From NCBI GenBank assembly GCA_907165275.2, contig OU015665.1, forward strand, positions 1,860,001 to 1,924,000: 64,000 nt of DNA, read 5' to 3'. Numbering within the stretch: the first letter of the stretch is position 1; each line of letters begins with the position of its first letter. This DNA is from Zygaena filipendulae (lineage: Eukaryota; Arthropoda; Insecta; Lepidoptera; Zygaenidae). Below the pieces are notes generated by a model that ran no database searches, had not been told where the DNA came from, and saw only the letters and a list, made by a program, of their open reading frames with translations. Position numbers and translations under genes: made by a program. This document shows positions 23,196 through 35,322 of the stretch, piece after piece.

Positions 23196-25087
23196 AATGA
23201 ATCTATATGTAGGTATATAATCTTATTCCCAATGGTTAGTGAAACCACAGATAATAATGTAAGTGAAACTATCTGCTCTGCGCCCGGTGTCGCTGCGCTG
23301 GTTCGATCCCTGCGTAAAATTGCGAACAATTTCTATACTCCACCAGGTAGCCTTGAAGAGATCGCTTTATAGTGATAAGCCACTTAAAATGTTCTGTTTT
23401 TATTAGTTTTAAGTTATTAATTTCTACTTTACTTTAATTAAACACTTTATTGAGCACACAATCAGTAGAAATTATTCATTCAAATAAAAGAGCAAATTGC
23501 TCCCGTTATGGTAATCTTTTTTAACAGATTTCTTTTAAATGCTATACTCCCGTTTAGAATCGGACAGTTTAAGGTTTGTAGTCAATCGGCAATTACTTGG
23601 CTTCAAGGCCAATTAAATTAGATTCATTCATTTCACACTATCAAATTCAAAATTACATTGGATAATATATCGAAGGAAACCATGATCGTCAATCGTCATG
23701 ATCTCAATATAATACAGATAAATGTCAGATCATGTAAAGATCCTTATAAAAATACTAAACTGTTAAGTAGTTTGAAAACTATATAGTATTATTCATGAAA
23801 CACCAAGTAACAATCTAAGTTATATCTTGTGAGATTTCTCGTGTGACAATTATCACAATCTGTCTTCATAGAAACAAATAACTGTTGCAAATAGATCAGA
23901 GAAAACAGTTGAAAAATCTGTTTTATAGCCTTTCTTTCAATCAGCTTCGCAACTTGTGTGACACATACCGTTCCTAACACTGGTAATAAATATACGGTTT
24001 TATTAGAAAGAAAATTTATATAATTGATTTCAAGATTTATGGCTCTATTTTATAGATTTTCACGAGGCCTGAAATTTTTAATTAAAGAGAAATCCTTTAT
24101 TTATTCTCATATAAGTTAAACAGTTGGTTAGTAGGTAGGTATTGATATTATTTTCAAGCTTTAGTTTGTTAGTAATTTCAAAAAAATGTCTACACAGATC
24201 CTATGTATTTTCAATGTTCAATGTTTGCCTAGATATTAAGTACAAAAAAATAGGTACTTAAAGCAGAAATTCTTATGCTCAAAACATTGAAGTCTAAAAA
24301 TTTTTTTGCGGGGTAAGTATTTCGTAAAGCTATCAATGGCTCAAAAAGAAACTAAAGAAAGATATTATACAATTAGGTACTGTTACAACAATATCAATGT
24401 TTATAGGAAAATTTAGTTTTATTATACCTAATAATTATATCCATTAATTTCACAAGTTGCCGACAATTTAACTTCAGTGTTAAATTCTTTACAAATAATT
24501 ACGAATTGTGCAACCGTTGGGTTTAAAATTATAATTGCTCAAACGTTTTTATCTACATAGAGTTGATATGACCAACTCGGTAGTAATTACACATTGCGTA
24601 CACAAAGTAATCATAGTCTTTAGCAACCGAATGTTAGGGCCGACGCAGATCTGCAGTCATCAATAAGGAATCGGATAACTTTTCAATAGGTAATAATATC
24701 TACTGTGGCTTATTCGTCAGAACGGCCCTACACGTTAGTCCACAAAATATGAATTCAACCATTTTGAGAAAGTTTTTCATATCAGCAACTAATACAGAGT
24801 GGAAACGTTAAGTTTATCCAGATTATTATCGTCAACTTTAAAAATGTAGCAAAACTTTAAAGTGGTTTGGAATCTGCTTTTGGTGTGCCTAAGGTAATTA
24901 AATTTTGACCTATGGGCTTTACCTTTGAGGTAAAAACGATAAGGACATCTCGGCAAAGCAAAACATTTATTTTGTATCAATAAAATTAGTTCAATGAGTA
25001 TTTAATTTTCAAACAAGACCTTTGTATTAAATCTAAAAATTGTTTAAAAATACCTATACTCTTACATTCAACGAAGGAACTTCCTTG

Positions 25088-25407
25088 AATGGGCTAGTTG
25101 ACTAATGTTTTTTCCGTCCGTTAATTCCGTCTTGTAGAATATTAAAAAATATTGGACACGTATTTTTTCTTTTTTTAAGTAATCAAAAAATAACGGCGAT
25201 ACATTAAGTTGAAATTTCGCGTGTCATCACTATCCGGTACCGTTTGTATGGGGCCTTATATCGATTAATGACGTCACGACTTCACGAGCCTCCACCCTGA
25301 ACTTTAATGCGCTTTATCTCTGTATATTTTCATTAATTTGGAAAAGCAAAAACGTGTATATTGTTTTATAGAGTTTTGATTTTCAAAAGTTGTCAACATC
25401 CCTATTA
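25088..25407 (-). repeat. MITE family 1 copy
   Basis: Begins AATGGGCTAGTTGACTAATG and ends TTTTGATTTTCAAAAGTTGTCAACATCCCTATTA. One intact TGACGTCA and one mutated (GTGTCATCAC) site lie in the centre. Confidence 0.8.
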
Positions 25408-25802
25408 TCCTTTTAATAGGTTTTCATAAACTATCATCAGTATAAAATTCTCAAGTATTTTTCCGTCATGTCGACGCTGGCCCTTAAAAATATAGTTACA
25501 TACAATGATCGCTTTTGTGTCTTACTTATATCCGAATGTCTCCTCATATTGCAATCTTGTAGTTTAACTTGTGATCTAATGGCAAATGAATGTCTTAATG
25601 TTTCCCGCTTGAGCGAACACTGTTTGTTGAATGCATTTATTATGCTCTATGAATAATTGTGAAACTTCGCCTTTGATGGTGAAAGAGAATCGATACCAAA
25701 AAGAAATATCATAAACTAGTGAGAGAGAGAATGTAATTCAAAATTGGAACTGACTCTTGACGTTCGTCTTTAAAACAATTACAACACAAGTTAAAAACTC
25801 AC

Positions 25803-25891
25803 CTGAGTGAAGTCGCTGGAATTGTTTTTGAATACTTCAGCCTGTTGGACACGGAACGCGTGGTTCGCTCTCGTCGCGGACAAGTCGCCAT
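25803..25891 (-). CDS. f: Candidate alternative first coding exon of forked (isoform B)
   Basis: ATG at 25891 in a good context (AAAAATGGCG) opens 29 codons plus two bases, closed by a strong donor CTCAG|GTGAGTTTTT. The peptide starts MATCPRRERTTRSVSNR and ends KTIPATSL: short, basic, Ser/Thr-rich, no signal peptide. It ends in phase 2, like the long first exon and the exon at 19757, so it can join exon 3 (17125) in frame. The bases upstream hold ATCGAT-rich clusters and two ACACGTG-like boxes, which could be promoter elements. The peptide is not one I know; it could instead be the first exon of a small nested gene. Confidence 0.6.
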
Positions 25892-26490
25892 TTTTCAGTT
25901 CGATTTTATCATCAAAAATCGATAATCACGATCGATCGATTGATTACACGATTATCACACACGTGTTTGTCAATTGTCACACTTTTTTCAATGTCTCATC
26001 TCAATAGTACACATTGGTATTTTATGTTCTATTTGAAAATTTTTAATAAAAATTTCAAAAGTACACTGCTCCTGTTTTTGTAACCTCTGTTTTTGTAACA
26101 CAGTGGGTTCGTTTTTGTTAGTTAACTTTTTTTAACTTTACATACTCATAATTTAGTAAAATTATTGTTATGAAACTTTTTCAGGACACCATCGACTTTT
26201 TGAGAATATCAATATACTGTACTAGTAAAAGTATAATTATCAATACCTAATCCACATTCCGTATATTGCAACTAGTTAATATTATTTTTATTTTATTTCG
26301 CTTTTTACAAATAGAAACGAAGGAAATGCCTACACTACGTCTTCAAACGAACGCTTGATATTTTTCACTCACTGTCAGTGCTATGATTGACATAATAGCG
26401 TTTTTAACGACTTGTACTACGTTCAAGAAAATATCACTAAAATATCTTTCGGTAAATCAAGCGGTGCATATTTTCACGCGTAGCAATAAC

Positions 26491-26800
26491 TAGCTGTTTC
26501 CCGCAGTTCTAACCGCATTAATTTCGAAGATCCCATGAGAATTCCGGGATAAAGTACCCTATATCCTTTTCTGAAGCCCTAACAACATAATATAATATGC
26601 AAAATCAAATGTAGTTTTGCCCCTGTTTTTAAGGAGTTTCTGTGAGAATTCAGGGAGAAAAAACCACCCTATGTCCTTTAGCGTACCACTGACAACGTGT
26701 ATGCAAAATTTCATGATTATCGGTTGAGCCGTTAAGGCCTGAAAGCGTAACACACAGATAGACAGAGAGAGTTACTTTGCAATTATAATATTAGTAGGAA
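26491..26800 (-). repeat. TAGCTG/CCGCGG-family repeat, two partial copies in tandem
   Basis: ACTAGCTGTTTCCCGCAGTTCT starts the first copy; the second carries GAATTCAGGGAG, ACCCTATGTCCTTT, CAACGTGTATGCAAAATTTC and TGAAAGCGTAACACAC. Same tandem arrangement as at 784-1062. Confidence 0.75.
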
Positions 26801-26924
26801 TTAGTAGGGATTTAAAGAGGCAAACTTTCATTGGGATAAAGGCAAGACATACTTTACATTTTGTTATTATAACATTTTACGACCGAATTTATTGCAACAC
26901 CCTACTCTAAAAACGAAGAAGTTG

Positions 26925-26960
26925 TTGGTTTGATTCCCGGTGGGGTGGATTTTCCGTTCC
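26925..26960 (+). repeat. SINE fragment (B box)
   Basis: GGTTTGATTCCCGGTGGGGTGGA resembles the B box region of the SINE at 13630-13912. Confidence 0.55.
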
Positions 26961-29900
26961 ACTTAATTATTATCAGTCATATTGTTCATAGTAAGTTTCA
27001 TAAAAATAATTTACTCATACATTAAAAATAACTTAATGGCCACTTAAAATTCTAAATTTCAAACATGTATATACTATTTATTTAGGTAAATTGGTTTGAT
27101 CGGGCGGAAATGGCAAAAAGTGTTATTGTTTTTATGATTTTATTGTTACGCAAAAGCTATCAGTTTTAACAAAAAAATTAAATTGACAATTTGAAACTTT
27201 TAAAGCCCGAGCGGGAGTGACGGTTACGCTAAAGTACTTTGAAACAACAACACGAAAAAAACCGGGCACACAATTAGTATCCAATAAAAAAGTAAAATTT
27301 ACCAAACTGTAGAAGCTGCAGCCATTTAAAAATAATTATAATTGGCCACAACAACGCAGTATAACGTCACGCTTTTAAGCATATTATGCAAATTCGACTT
27401 CTTTCGTACTTTCAAACAAATTCGAGAGTTTCAACAATTTAATTATCTATGCTAATTGTCTATATATTCATTTTTACATCATAATTTATTATACGTTTTA
27501 GCAATGTTAGGAGGTTTTTGTTTATTAAGTAGGTATAGTTTTCCGAAAAATTAAAGTTATTTTGTTTGTTGAGGGTTACAAAATTTATTTCAATCTGTTT
27601 ATTAAAATGAAAATTTTAAAGAACTTATCTACTTATAAGAAGGGTTCCTTGAGGTTTTGTTTAAAAAAGGTTATGGGTATCTATTAATATACCTAATAAT
27701 AAATAAATATACCACGATTTATAACTTATTGTGGGATTCAACAGCTTTGTGCCGTGTTGTGGAATGAAGGCAATTTTTATATAAAAAAACTGTAGAAAAA
27801 TTATTGTTTACACAGGGAAATTTCTGAAAATTTGTGACGAAAAAATGACTGTATGCTTCGACGAATCTGCGAAAAATGGACTTAATACAAAGAGCCGTAA
27901 AAATGACCTGCTGCATTATACAATACAAAGACAATATAGTTTTATTAATTTATACAACTCTGGTGACACACTTATATTATGTCCAGAATTGTTTATTTAC
28001 GCCGGAAACATAATATAATAAAATTTACGACCAGTTAAAGCTGTTCCCACTTACATTGTTTTATTTTGGGCCAAGGCGCAAGACGCCAAATCAAATTGTT
28101 TGTTGTAAACGACTGTGTATCGCAATCAATAAAATTATATAACTTCCTTGTTTAATCATTGTGATTATTATTTACCGACAAAGAGGCCTTTGGACTTTCT
28201 AGATATTCAAAGTACGTGAGTATTATCAAGCGTGTGAGCCATTTAAAAAAAATGCCATTACATATAAAAAAATAATCACAAAACTTTAAAAAGCTCTACT
28301 CAAAAGCTTTTATTGATTAACATAATAATAAGCTGGTAGAAAAAAACATAGTTAAATACCAAAAACAGGATCCCATTTAACACGACTTCCTTAAGGATTA
28401 TCACGATAGATAAGATCATTCGCGAATTCACTTGTTCGTGTTGCAACCGGCAGGGGGCGCCACTCACGCGCACCTACACCCAGGCATGCGGGTACACGCC
28501 GAGTACCATCTCGCACGACTAAGTGCTATTACTACAGCTGCGTATCAGAGCTCTAATTCTGATTCAGGTAGATTGCTTGGTGATAAACGACGTGGGAGCG
28601 GGGGCAGGAGCGGAAGAAGGAGCGGAAGAGCTACTTATAGTAGGTAGGACCCAAGATTAAATAAAAAAAATCTGATGTATTACACATCCACAACACTTAC
28701 CTACTAATAATTATTTATACATACTGTTTGTAATAGAAATATCAAGAAATTTGAGTACATTACACAATATTTTTTTTGTTATAAGAAGAAAAAACTAAAT
28801 AAAACCGTAGGAGACGCTTAACATTTTTTCACGCCTAAAATTATCACTAACTGAGCATACGTGCTTAATTTTAATCAACTTGAACATAATATGACATTAT
28901 TACTACATCCAAATGAAAAATCAAATCCTAATCTTTTAGCCAGATAATGTCTTATTTTATTTTAATTATTATTTCAGACACAAAGCCTTATACTTTTGAT
29001 CTATAATAATTTGGCATATAAGAGACGTACACACTCGCTACCGCTTGCCATTATGTCCACAGCTTAACCCGCTAATACTGCTTCATTTACCCACTTTGTT
29101 AATATTATTCGCTTTCTTTGTCGCATATTTTTAATTATAACCACTTTGCAATAAATGTCTCCGAAGAGTCAATAAAAATTATTACCGCCAATCGATAAGA
29201 CGAATGGTGAACAAAACATACTAGAAATGGAAAGAAAGTGTCGAAGTAAAAACTAAAAACATTTAGAACCATTATAGTAACTAATGCCCGCTGATCGCGT
29301 TTATACATTTTTCATTTGAATTTTCAAAAAGCCCTGGAGTACGTGTTTCTTTATTTGGTAAGAAAAGTCCAAATACCAATTTCCGTAATAACCTAAAACT
29401 AACGGTTCTTCTGTACAAACTTTCACCTTTCTTTTTATCCCTAAGGTTTAAGAGGCTGAAATTGTCTGAAAAACCCTTTCTCAACGCTATAAAAGGGAGC
29501 CTTGTACAAAACTTCAAGTTTCTAAGTTGACATTAAATAAATAAAGAATGAAAATAAATAATTGTTATAAGTTCATAAGTAGTTTTGTGGAGTCTTTGTA
29601 CCTAATCGTGCTTTCGTGGCCAACATTACTTGTGAATGGAAAAAAATTGTGTAAGAAAAGACATAAAAATATATTACAAACACAACTACAAAACCAACTT
29701 AAATAAACTTTTGAATAGCATCAGCCCAACGGCCTCGACATGGAATTTAACGGAGCTACTTTATACGCTACACGTATGGAAGGTGTACAAAGTTAAGAGT
29801 TGAAATTCTACTAATATTACGAGTATTCATGTAAGTACAGGAACACTTGTGCAGGTGACAACTAATATAAAGCTAATAATATAATAATATAATTAAATCA

Positions 29901-30000
29901 ACTCTTTCGGTGCTTACACCGTGCCTTTCCGTGCCTGACCAAGAAATTCCTCAAGGTTATAATATGAAGTGTATTTTTTATTTATTTATTTTATTTATTT

Positions 30001-30193
30001 ACTAGCTGTGCCCGCGGTTTAACCCGCGGTAATTTCGGAGTTCCCGCGGGAATTCCGGGATAAAAAGTACCCTATGTCCTTCTCTGTACCCCTGACAACG
30101 TGCATGCCAAATTCCATCCAAATCCGTTGAGTCGTTTTTGCGTGGTTGAGTAATAAACATCCACACTTTCACATTTATAATATTAGTAGGATG
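30001..30193 (-). repeat. TAGCTG/CCGCGG-family repeat, complete copy
   Basis: ACTAGCTGTGCCCGCGGTTTAACCCGCGG, GTTCCCGCGGGAATTCCGGGATAAAAAGTACCC, then CATCCAAATCCGTTGAGTCG, ending TATAATATTAGTAGGA. The best preserved copy in the window; it can serve as the reference. Confidence 0.85.
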
Positions 30194-32393
30194 ACCAGCA
30201 TTTTTTTTTAATATCTCGAGTTCCAGATGGAATTTCGAAAAAATTTTGAGTATCTAAGTTAGATAGCAATACAACAAAAAAAATCGCATTCAATTTGGTG
30301 CAGCAGAATACAAACATACAGACAGAAAGACAAAAATTCTAAAAACGGTACTTTAGGCTTTTATATCACTCATTAGTTATTAAACGGATTACCAAAATCG
30401 ATAATTAGGTAAATATTTACGATTTTACTGATTTCAATTAAAAAAAGGTAATTTGTTTCCCTAGTAACAAAAACTGTGCGATTTTTATTGTTCTTTTTTA
30501 GGGTAATTTTAAGAAATATCAAAATTAAAAATACTTTTAAAAACTTATATTTTACAACAGCTTCAGGGCACTACTTAAAAATGTGAGAACTAAAGGAGGG
30601 GGAAATATATTTGTTTTATATCTTGTTAGGTAAGAACAATAGCGAAATAGTTTTAACAATAATTTTCAAATCCCACTAAACAGACCGGAACGGAAGATGT
30701 AAACTCGCAATGACAACTAAGCACCCATAAGGCGAAAAGATGGTAAAATTTAGAAATAAGATACTACTATAAAATCTGCATACAAATAGTGGTGAGTCGA
30801 CCATTGAGTACAAGGGGTTTATGAAATAGCAGCAAATATCACTAACTGTGAAGATGCTCAGATCGGTGCGCGGACTGCGGCCGATGTCAGATAAGCTACG
30901 CGCAATTAATTCGGTAACGCTTTCTCTGCACCGCACCGCACTGGCCAAGTGCTACCGACACTGTTAATTCATTACATATATATAATGATGTTGTCTTTCT
31001 TTTTCGCTAACTGAAACACTTAGCGATAATTATATTGTACCTACATTAATTAGATAATTGAATAACTCCAAAGCAGTGCATTTTATGATGATCATTAATT
31101 GAAATCGTTATCTCTTTTGATATATTGTAGTTAAGGATGCCAATTGATTGATATAATAGACGTTTCTTTTCATTTTGTATGAGAATTTGAAACTTGCATT
31201 TAGTTTTGCATAGGTATACCTCTTACTGATTGATAGTATTATATTATCTGTGCTAATTGTAATAGCCGAAGGAGCGATTTCTCATGACTTATTCAGTTCT
31301 CATTGTTGACTTTATTATCCAATCAAATACATTATTCAAAAAAATCTTAGTACGCAAGAAACATCTTCTACTTGTCATACCTAAAGGTCATTCACCTGCG
31401 TAAAATTGGTGGGTAATATCTGTTGCGAGACTTTTCTGTGCGATTTATGTCTTTTTTTTTTAATTCTGTTTATCATAATAATTCCCTAGTTGAAATCCAA
31501 CATAACGTACTATTTATGTGAGTGCTGTGTGAGCTAGCCCAGTCCAAGTGATGCCCGTTAGGATCGTGACTGCACAGTGCACAGTTACCTGCCCAGCCAC
31601 GTCCCGACAAAAACTGCGCGTCCGCAATACATTCCTCCTTGCTACTGACCACGACAAGAAATACGGACTTAATGATGTGTTGCGTGTTGTGTTCATTCAT
31701 TATTCATTTCTATTAATATTTTACTTAACGCATTATATATCGAAAATGGATTTATATTATTTAAGGAACAGATATTATTATTTGATACGAAATGTAAAAG
31801 CTATAAAAAGTTTTGAAAAATTTATAACTTTTTGTAAAATATTTTCGTTACCTGGTTAGCCGGGCGGTACGCCGGCTACACCTATAATAAAATTTATCTA
31901 TAAAAAACGAGTGATCTACGTCCTTGTCCTCTATTCTTTCCACAATTTATTTTAGAGTACAATTTTAATTGTAAATAATTCGAAAAATAAGTTCATCAAG
32001 CAGCAAAGCAAGTGTTAAGATGCAACAAATCTAATACAGAGACTCGGGATTCTACTATAATAATACTATAAAAATTTTATTTTGATACCATGTTTATCTA
32101 CAGAAGTATTGATAAATTATTTTATATTTCAACATTCCTATGACAAGAATACTTGGGTTCAATGCTGTTTATAAAAAAATATAGGTAAGGTAGTTACATC
32201 CTACTCTACTCACCCTGCATTCACGCTTCAGCATTTTTTGCTCGAAGTAATTATGACTTTAGACGGGCAGGCAATTGGGTTCAAATGCCAATAAACACTC
32301 CATAAACATCCGTAAACACCCAGAAAAAAGGGTTTTTAACCCAGTTGCACTGGGTTTAAACTCGTTTGATTGCCCTGGTTGAATTTTACTTAC

Positions 32394-32549
32394 GACACAT
32401 CAGGCGTGGTGTTAGTCAACAGCCGCACGCAGTCGAGGCAGCCCCGCGCCGACGCGTAGTGGAGCGCTAGGGCGCCGTTGTTGGCGCGCCCCCCGCCCTC
32501 TGGCATTGCGCGCCCGCACCACCACCCCTCGACAGCTAAGCGACCGCTC
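32394..32549 (-). CDS. f: forked/espin homologue, exon 2 (ankyrin repeats 3-4)
   Basis: Acceptor TTCTATTGTTCAG before 32549, perfect donor TC|GTAAGT after 32394; one base, 51 codons, two bases. It ends in phase 2 and joins exon 3. NNGALALHYASARGCLDCVRLL matches espin ankyrin repeat 4 ([22 protein letters not shown]). The segment before it (SGRLAVEGWWCGRAMPEGG) would be the second half of repeat 3 but is a poor match to GHPEVVNWLLHHGG-like consensus. The entry phase equals that left by the long first exon, so direct joining keeps frame. Confidence 0.88.
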
Positions 32550-32839
32550 CTGAACAATAGAAAGTACGACAGTATGATCAAAACAATTATAAATAAATAA
32601 TCAAACTTAAGCGAACTATCTCTACTATCTAAAGGTAAACTGGCAGAGAACGCCACTATGGCATTAAGGCAATTTTGTACCATGATGTGCATAAAATTTC
32701 AATAAATAATATTGTTAAAAATACTAACGCGGGCTGTGTTACATACTGAAAAAAAATTATGAAGCGCGTTGGTCGAGCGATGAGACTCGCCGACAACGCG
32801 ACGGCAACTGCTCGCCAAAACCTCCGTACCATTTATTAA

Positions 32840-33012
32840 ATAACTAGCTGTTCCTCGCGTTAATTTCGGAGTTCCCACGGGAATTCCGAGATAAAAGACA
32901 TCGTATGTCCTTGTTTACCGCGGAAAACGTGTCAGAAATTTCATAACGATCTGTTTAGTTAAAGCATGAAAGCGTAACAAACAAATAGACTCACATTCAA
33001 TTTAAAATATTA
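32840..33012 (-). repeat. TAGCTG/CCGCGG-family repeat
   Basis: ACTAGCTGTTCCTCGCGTTAATTTCGGAGTTCCCACGGGAATTCCGAG in family order, ending in GTGAAAGCGTAACAAACAAAT-like and TAAAATATTACC sequence. Confidence 0.75.
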
Positions 33013-33357
33013 CCTAGTTGAGATTAGGAAAATGCAGAAGCAAATAAATAAGTAGCACAAATTGAAGACCTGCATACAGTGTGATAGTAAATAATTTACT
33101 TTATTCATGCCTAAAATGGTAGATAAGTCAGATGATAAATCGTGCATCGGTAGGTAACTAACAGAAAGACCACAGATAATATAATACTATACTGAAAGAC
33201 TGTCCAAACACAAAATCGGGATATGTCAACTTTTACCAACTCACCAACTAAATATACTATAAAAACTAGACACATATAAAATGTATTTAGTACATGGCCA
33301 AAGTCAGCTAAATAATAAAATTAAATTGGGCCTTTTTTGGGCGCCAATAATTAATTT

Positions 33358-33393
33358 AATCATGGACCAATAAAATTTAATTGGTCCATGATT
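33358..33393. repeat. Short perfect hairpin
   Basis: AATCATGGACCAAT and ATTGGTCCATGATT form a 14-bp stem round the loop AAAATTTA. Origin unknown. Confidence 0.7.
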
Positions 33394-33934
33394 TAATGTA
33401 TCTTCACATTTTATTGTACGGATAAATAAAAACGAAGTAATTAGGTAGGTATACAAGAATGAAAATGACTATTGACTACATCGTGCATCGTCATACAAAA
33501 GACTTCAACGCGTTAACCTACTACATCGCCATCTAGCTGTCAGGTTTAGAACTGAAGCAATAAACAGTTGAAATTATTATGTTACAGCTATTCGATGACA
33601 GGTGGCGATAGTGACTTCTAACAAAAATTGTCACAAAATTTCGAATTTTGACCTGTGGTTTCACTATTTAGAGGAAGTTTCTGCTTTTTGCTATGATTTT
33701 TATTACTCTGCAATAATAAAAAAGATCGACAATCTATATCACTTCTATAAAGCTCAGCAAGGCTTGCAACAGAGTTGGTCCCATATTTCGTACGCCGAAA
33801 TAAATACAGTCACGTTGTTAGAGTGAAAAAGGAAATGAGACAAAATATTAGTACAATCATTCACCCCGGAAAGTCCCCGAGGGAATCCCGAAATTCACGC
33901 GCGGCATTATTAGCGGCAACTAGTTCGCAGTATA

Positions 33935-34448
33935 TTAGAGTGTAATACAGTGGTTTGGACCCCACATGAGAAATAGTATTCGCTCATGCTGGAAAAGGTT
34001 CAAAGAAGTTTTTGCGGAACCTATATCAGAAGCAATCCACCTATTATCCCTTCTTGTATGCCACTGGTTTTCTAATGGGACATTTAGGGTTTGACTCATT
34101 AGAATTAAGGTCAGTGGCACTTGTGAAATTCTCTTTGTCAAACTTGAGAAATAGAATAGACTGTCAGGACGTATTGGAGGAGTTATAGTTGATCGAGTGC
34201 AAGCGAATGTTAGAGGAAAGAATGCCTGTTATTAGTTCCTGTGTAAATATGTAAATAATAAGTAAGTTTTTGTTAGATATGTTTCTGTTTTTATTCAAAT
34301 TTTAAAATTGTTTCTAGTTTAAATTTTAAAATTTGTCCCATTTTAAATTTTAGAAATATGTTTTGTTAGTTTGTAAATTAATCATTTATTAAGCGCTATG
34401 GCTTATGCTGTCAAGCTTTATAAATACATTTAAATTAAATAAATAAAT
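33935..34448 (+). pseudogene. LINE fragment, jockey-type reverse-transcriptase C-terminus
   Basis: With frame changes the plus strand reads FLRNLYQKQSTYYPFLY, FLMGHLGFDSLELR and NRIDCQDVLEEL. This is the degenerate C-terminal end common to jockey-superfamily LINE ORF2 proteins (…GYxSLELRR…D.xxLL…). Stops interrupt the frame. The element ends with GCTTTATAAATACATTTAAATTAAATAAATAAAT, a 3' tail. It is strongly 5'-truncated and dead. Confidence 0.65.
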
Positions 34449-35322
34449 AGTGCATATTAACATTGAATTTGGCTGTATTTTCACACACATGCCGCCGACC
34501 GCTGACCTTTCTAACAATAAGTGAGACAGGTAGACGGTACGACACCAGCCCCTCTAGCCAAGTTGACAATCTGTAATCGTTAACGCATAGAAAACTAAGG
34601 AAAGGTATCGTTATGGCACGTGGTTATGCGAAACTGGGATTTTGATTGGAAGATTTTACGTGACCATATAACATGACGACTCGTTCCTTAGTTGTCTATG
34701 GCGTTAATGATTATAGATATTCAACTTGGCTAAGGGGACAACAATACGAATACAATATAATGACATGGGGTGAATGACAATACACGGTCACGGTAGGCTA
34801 GCGTCGTATCCGGAGTGACGCGCGCGCAGCGTTGTTTCGACAACCGCTCCGTTTGACACAAAGGTCGATAGTTTACGATAGACGGCCATGCAAATTATGT
34901 TTTTTGTAGGTATATGATACCTATACGCGTAACGCAGCCATATCCACTCACATACTGCAATTAACCAAAGCATACATACTATAATAGGCTTGTAAGTAGA
35001 TTTTCATTTTCAGATTTCCTTTTACGAAAATAATATGACACAAACGTCTATGATTTTAACCGCATAAGATGTGAATTCAACAATCTATGACTAATAACAT
35101 TAGATGTTGATATAATTATGATTTGCATAGAATTAGATATTATTAGTACAAACACGTAAAATTTTCACGTGCACTAAAATGATACCTACTTAATTAAATA
35201 AAATACTCAAGCTGTTAGCTGCCATGGTGCACTTGCCCTACAAAAACAGAAAATAAACCAGAAAAACTACGACATTAATCACGTAACCACGTAAAGACAT
35301 TCACAAGAGGTTCAAGTATTAC

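Larger units (their letters stand above)
17126..32393. other. Long intron between forked exons 2 and 3
   Basis: About 15.3 kb, full of repeats: MITE family 1 at 17970, 19195, 22990 and 25088; TAGCTG/CCGCGG copies near 18540-18672, 20645, 21150, 26491 and 30001. It also holds the two candidate alternative first exons (19757-19878 and 25803-25891). GC-richer patches at about 20165-20340, 28430-28625, 30840-30950 and 31500-31640 could be promoters, but I found no well-supported exon in the last three. Confidence 0.5.
32550..35322. other. Intron between forked exons 1 and 2
   Basis: I expected an exon for ankyrin repeats 1 to 2.5 here and found none on the minus strand. The intron contains a TAGCTG/CCGCGG copy (32840-33012), a 14-bp stem hairpin at 33358-33393 and a LINE fragment (33935-34448). 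Confidence 0.5.

Noticed and set aside
23280..23320. GCTGGTTCGATCCCTGCG as a tRNA gene B box
   Set aside because: No A box, acceptor stem or cloverleaf could be built; at most a SINE trace.
28432..28647. GC-richer patch with an Arg/Gly/Ser-rich plus-strand frame and a minus-strand GTGAGT donor
   Set aside because: On the minus strand the only ATG giving the right phase opens about six codons; the longer frame has a stop and no start. The plus frame has no similarity.
30676..30948. Minus-strand frame starting LASAVRCRESVTEL
   Set aside because: No ATG, no suitable donor, no ankyrin similarity; probably a promoter-like or chance GC patch.
31589..31632. Possible fourth alternative first exon (14 codons, donor GGGCAG|GTAACT, phase 2)
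   Set aside because: Too short and not basic like the other two; phase agreement has a one-in-three chance. Junction reads from 31589 would revive it.
32760..32820. GCGCGTTGGTCGAGCGATGAGACTCGCC as a tRNA or missing ankyrin exon
   Set aside because: It does not fold as a tRNA and its translations lack any ankyrin motif.
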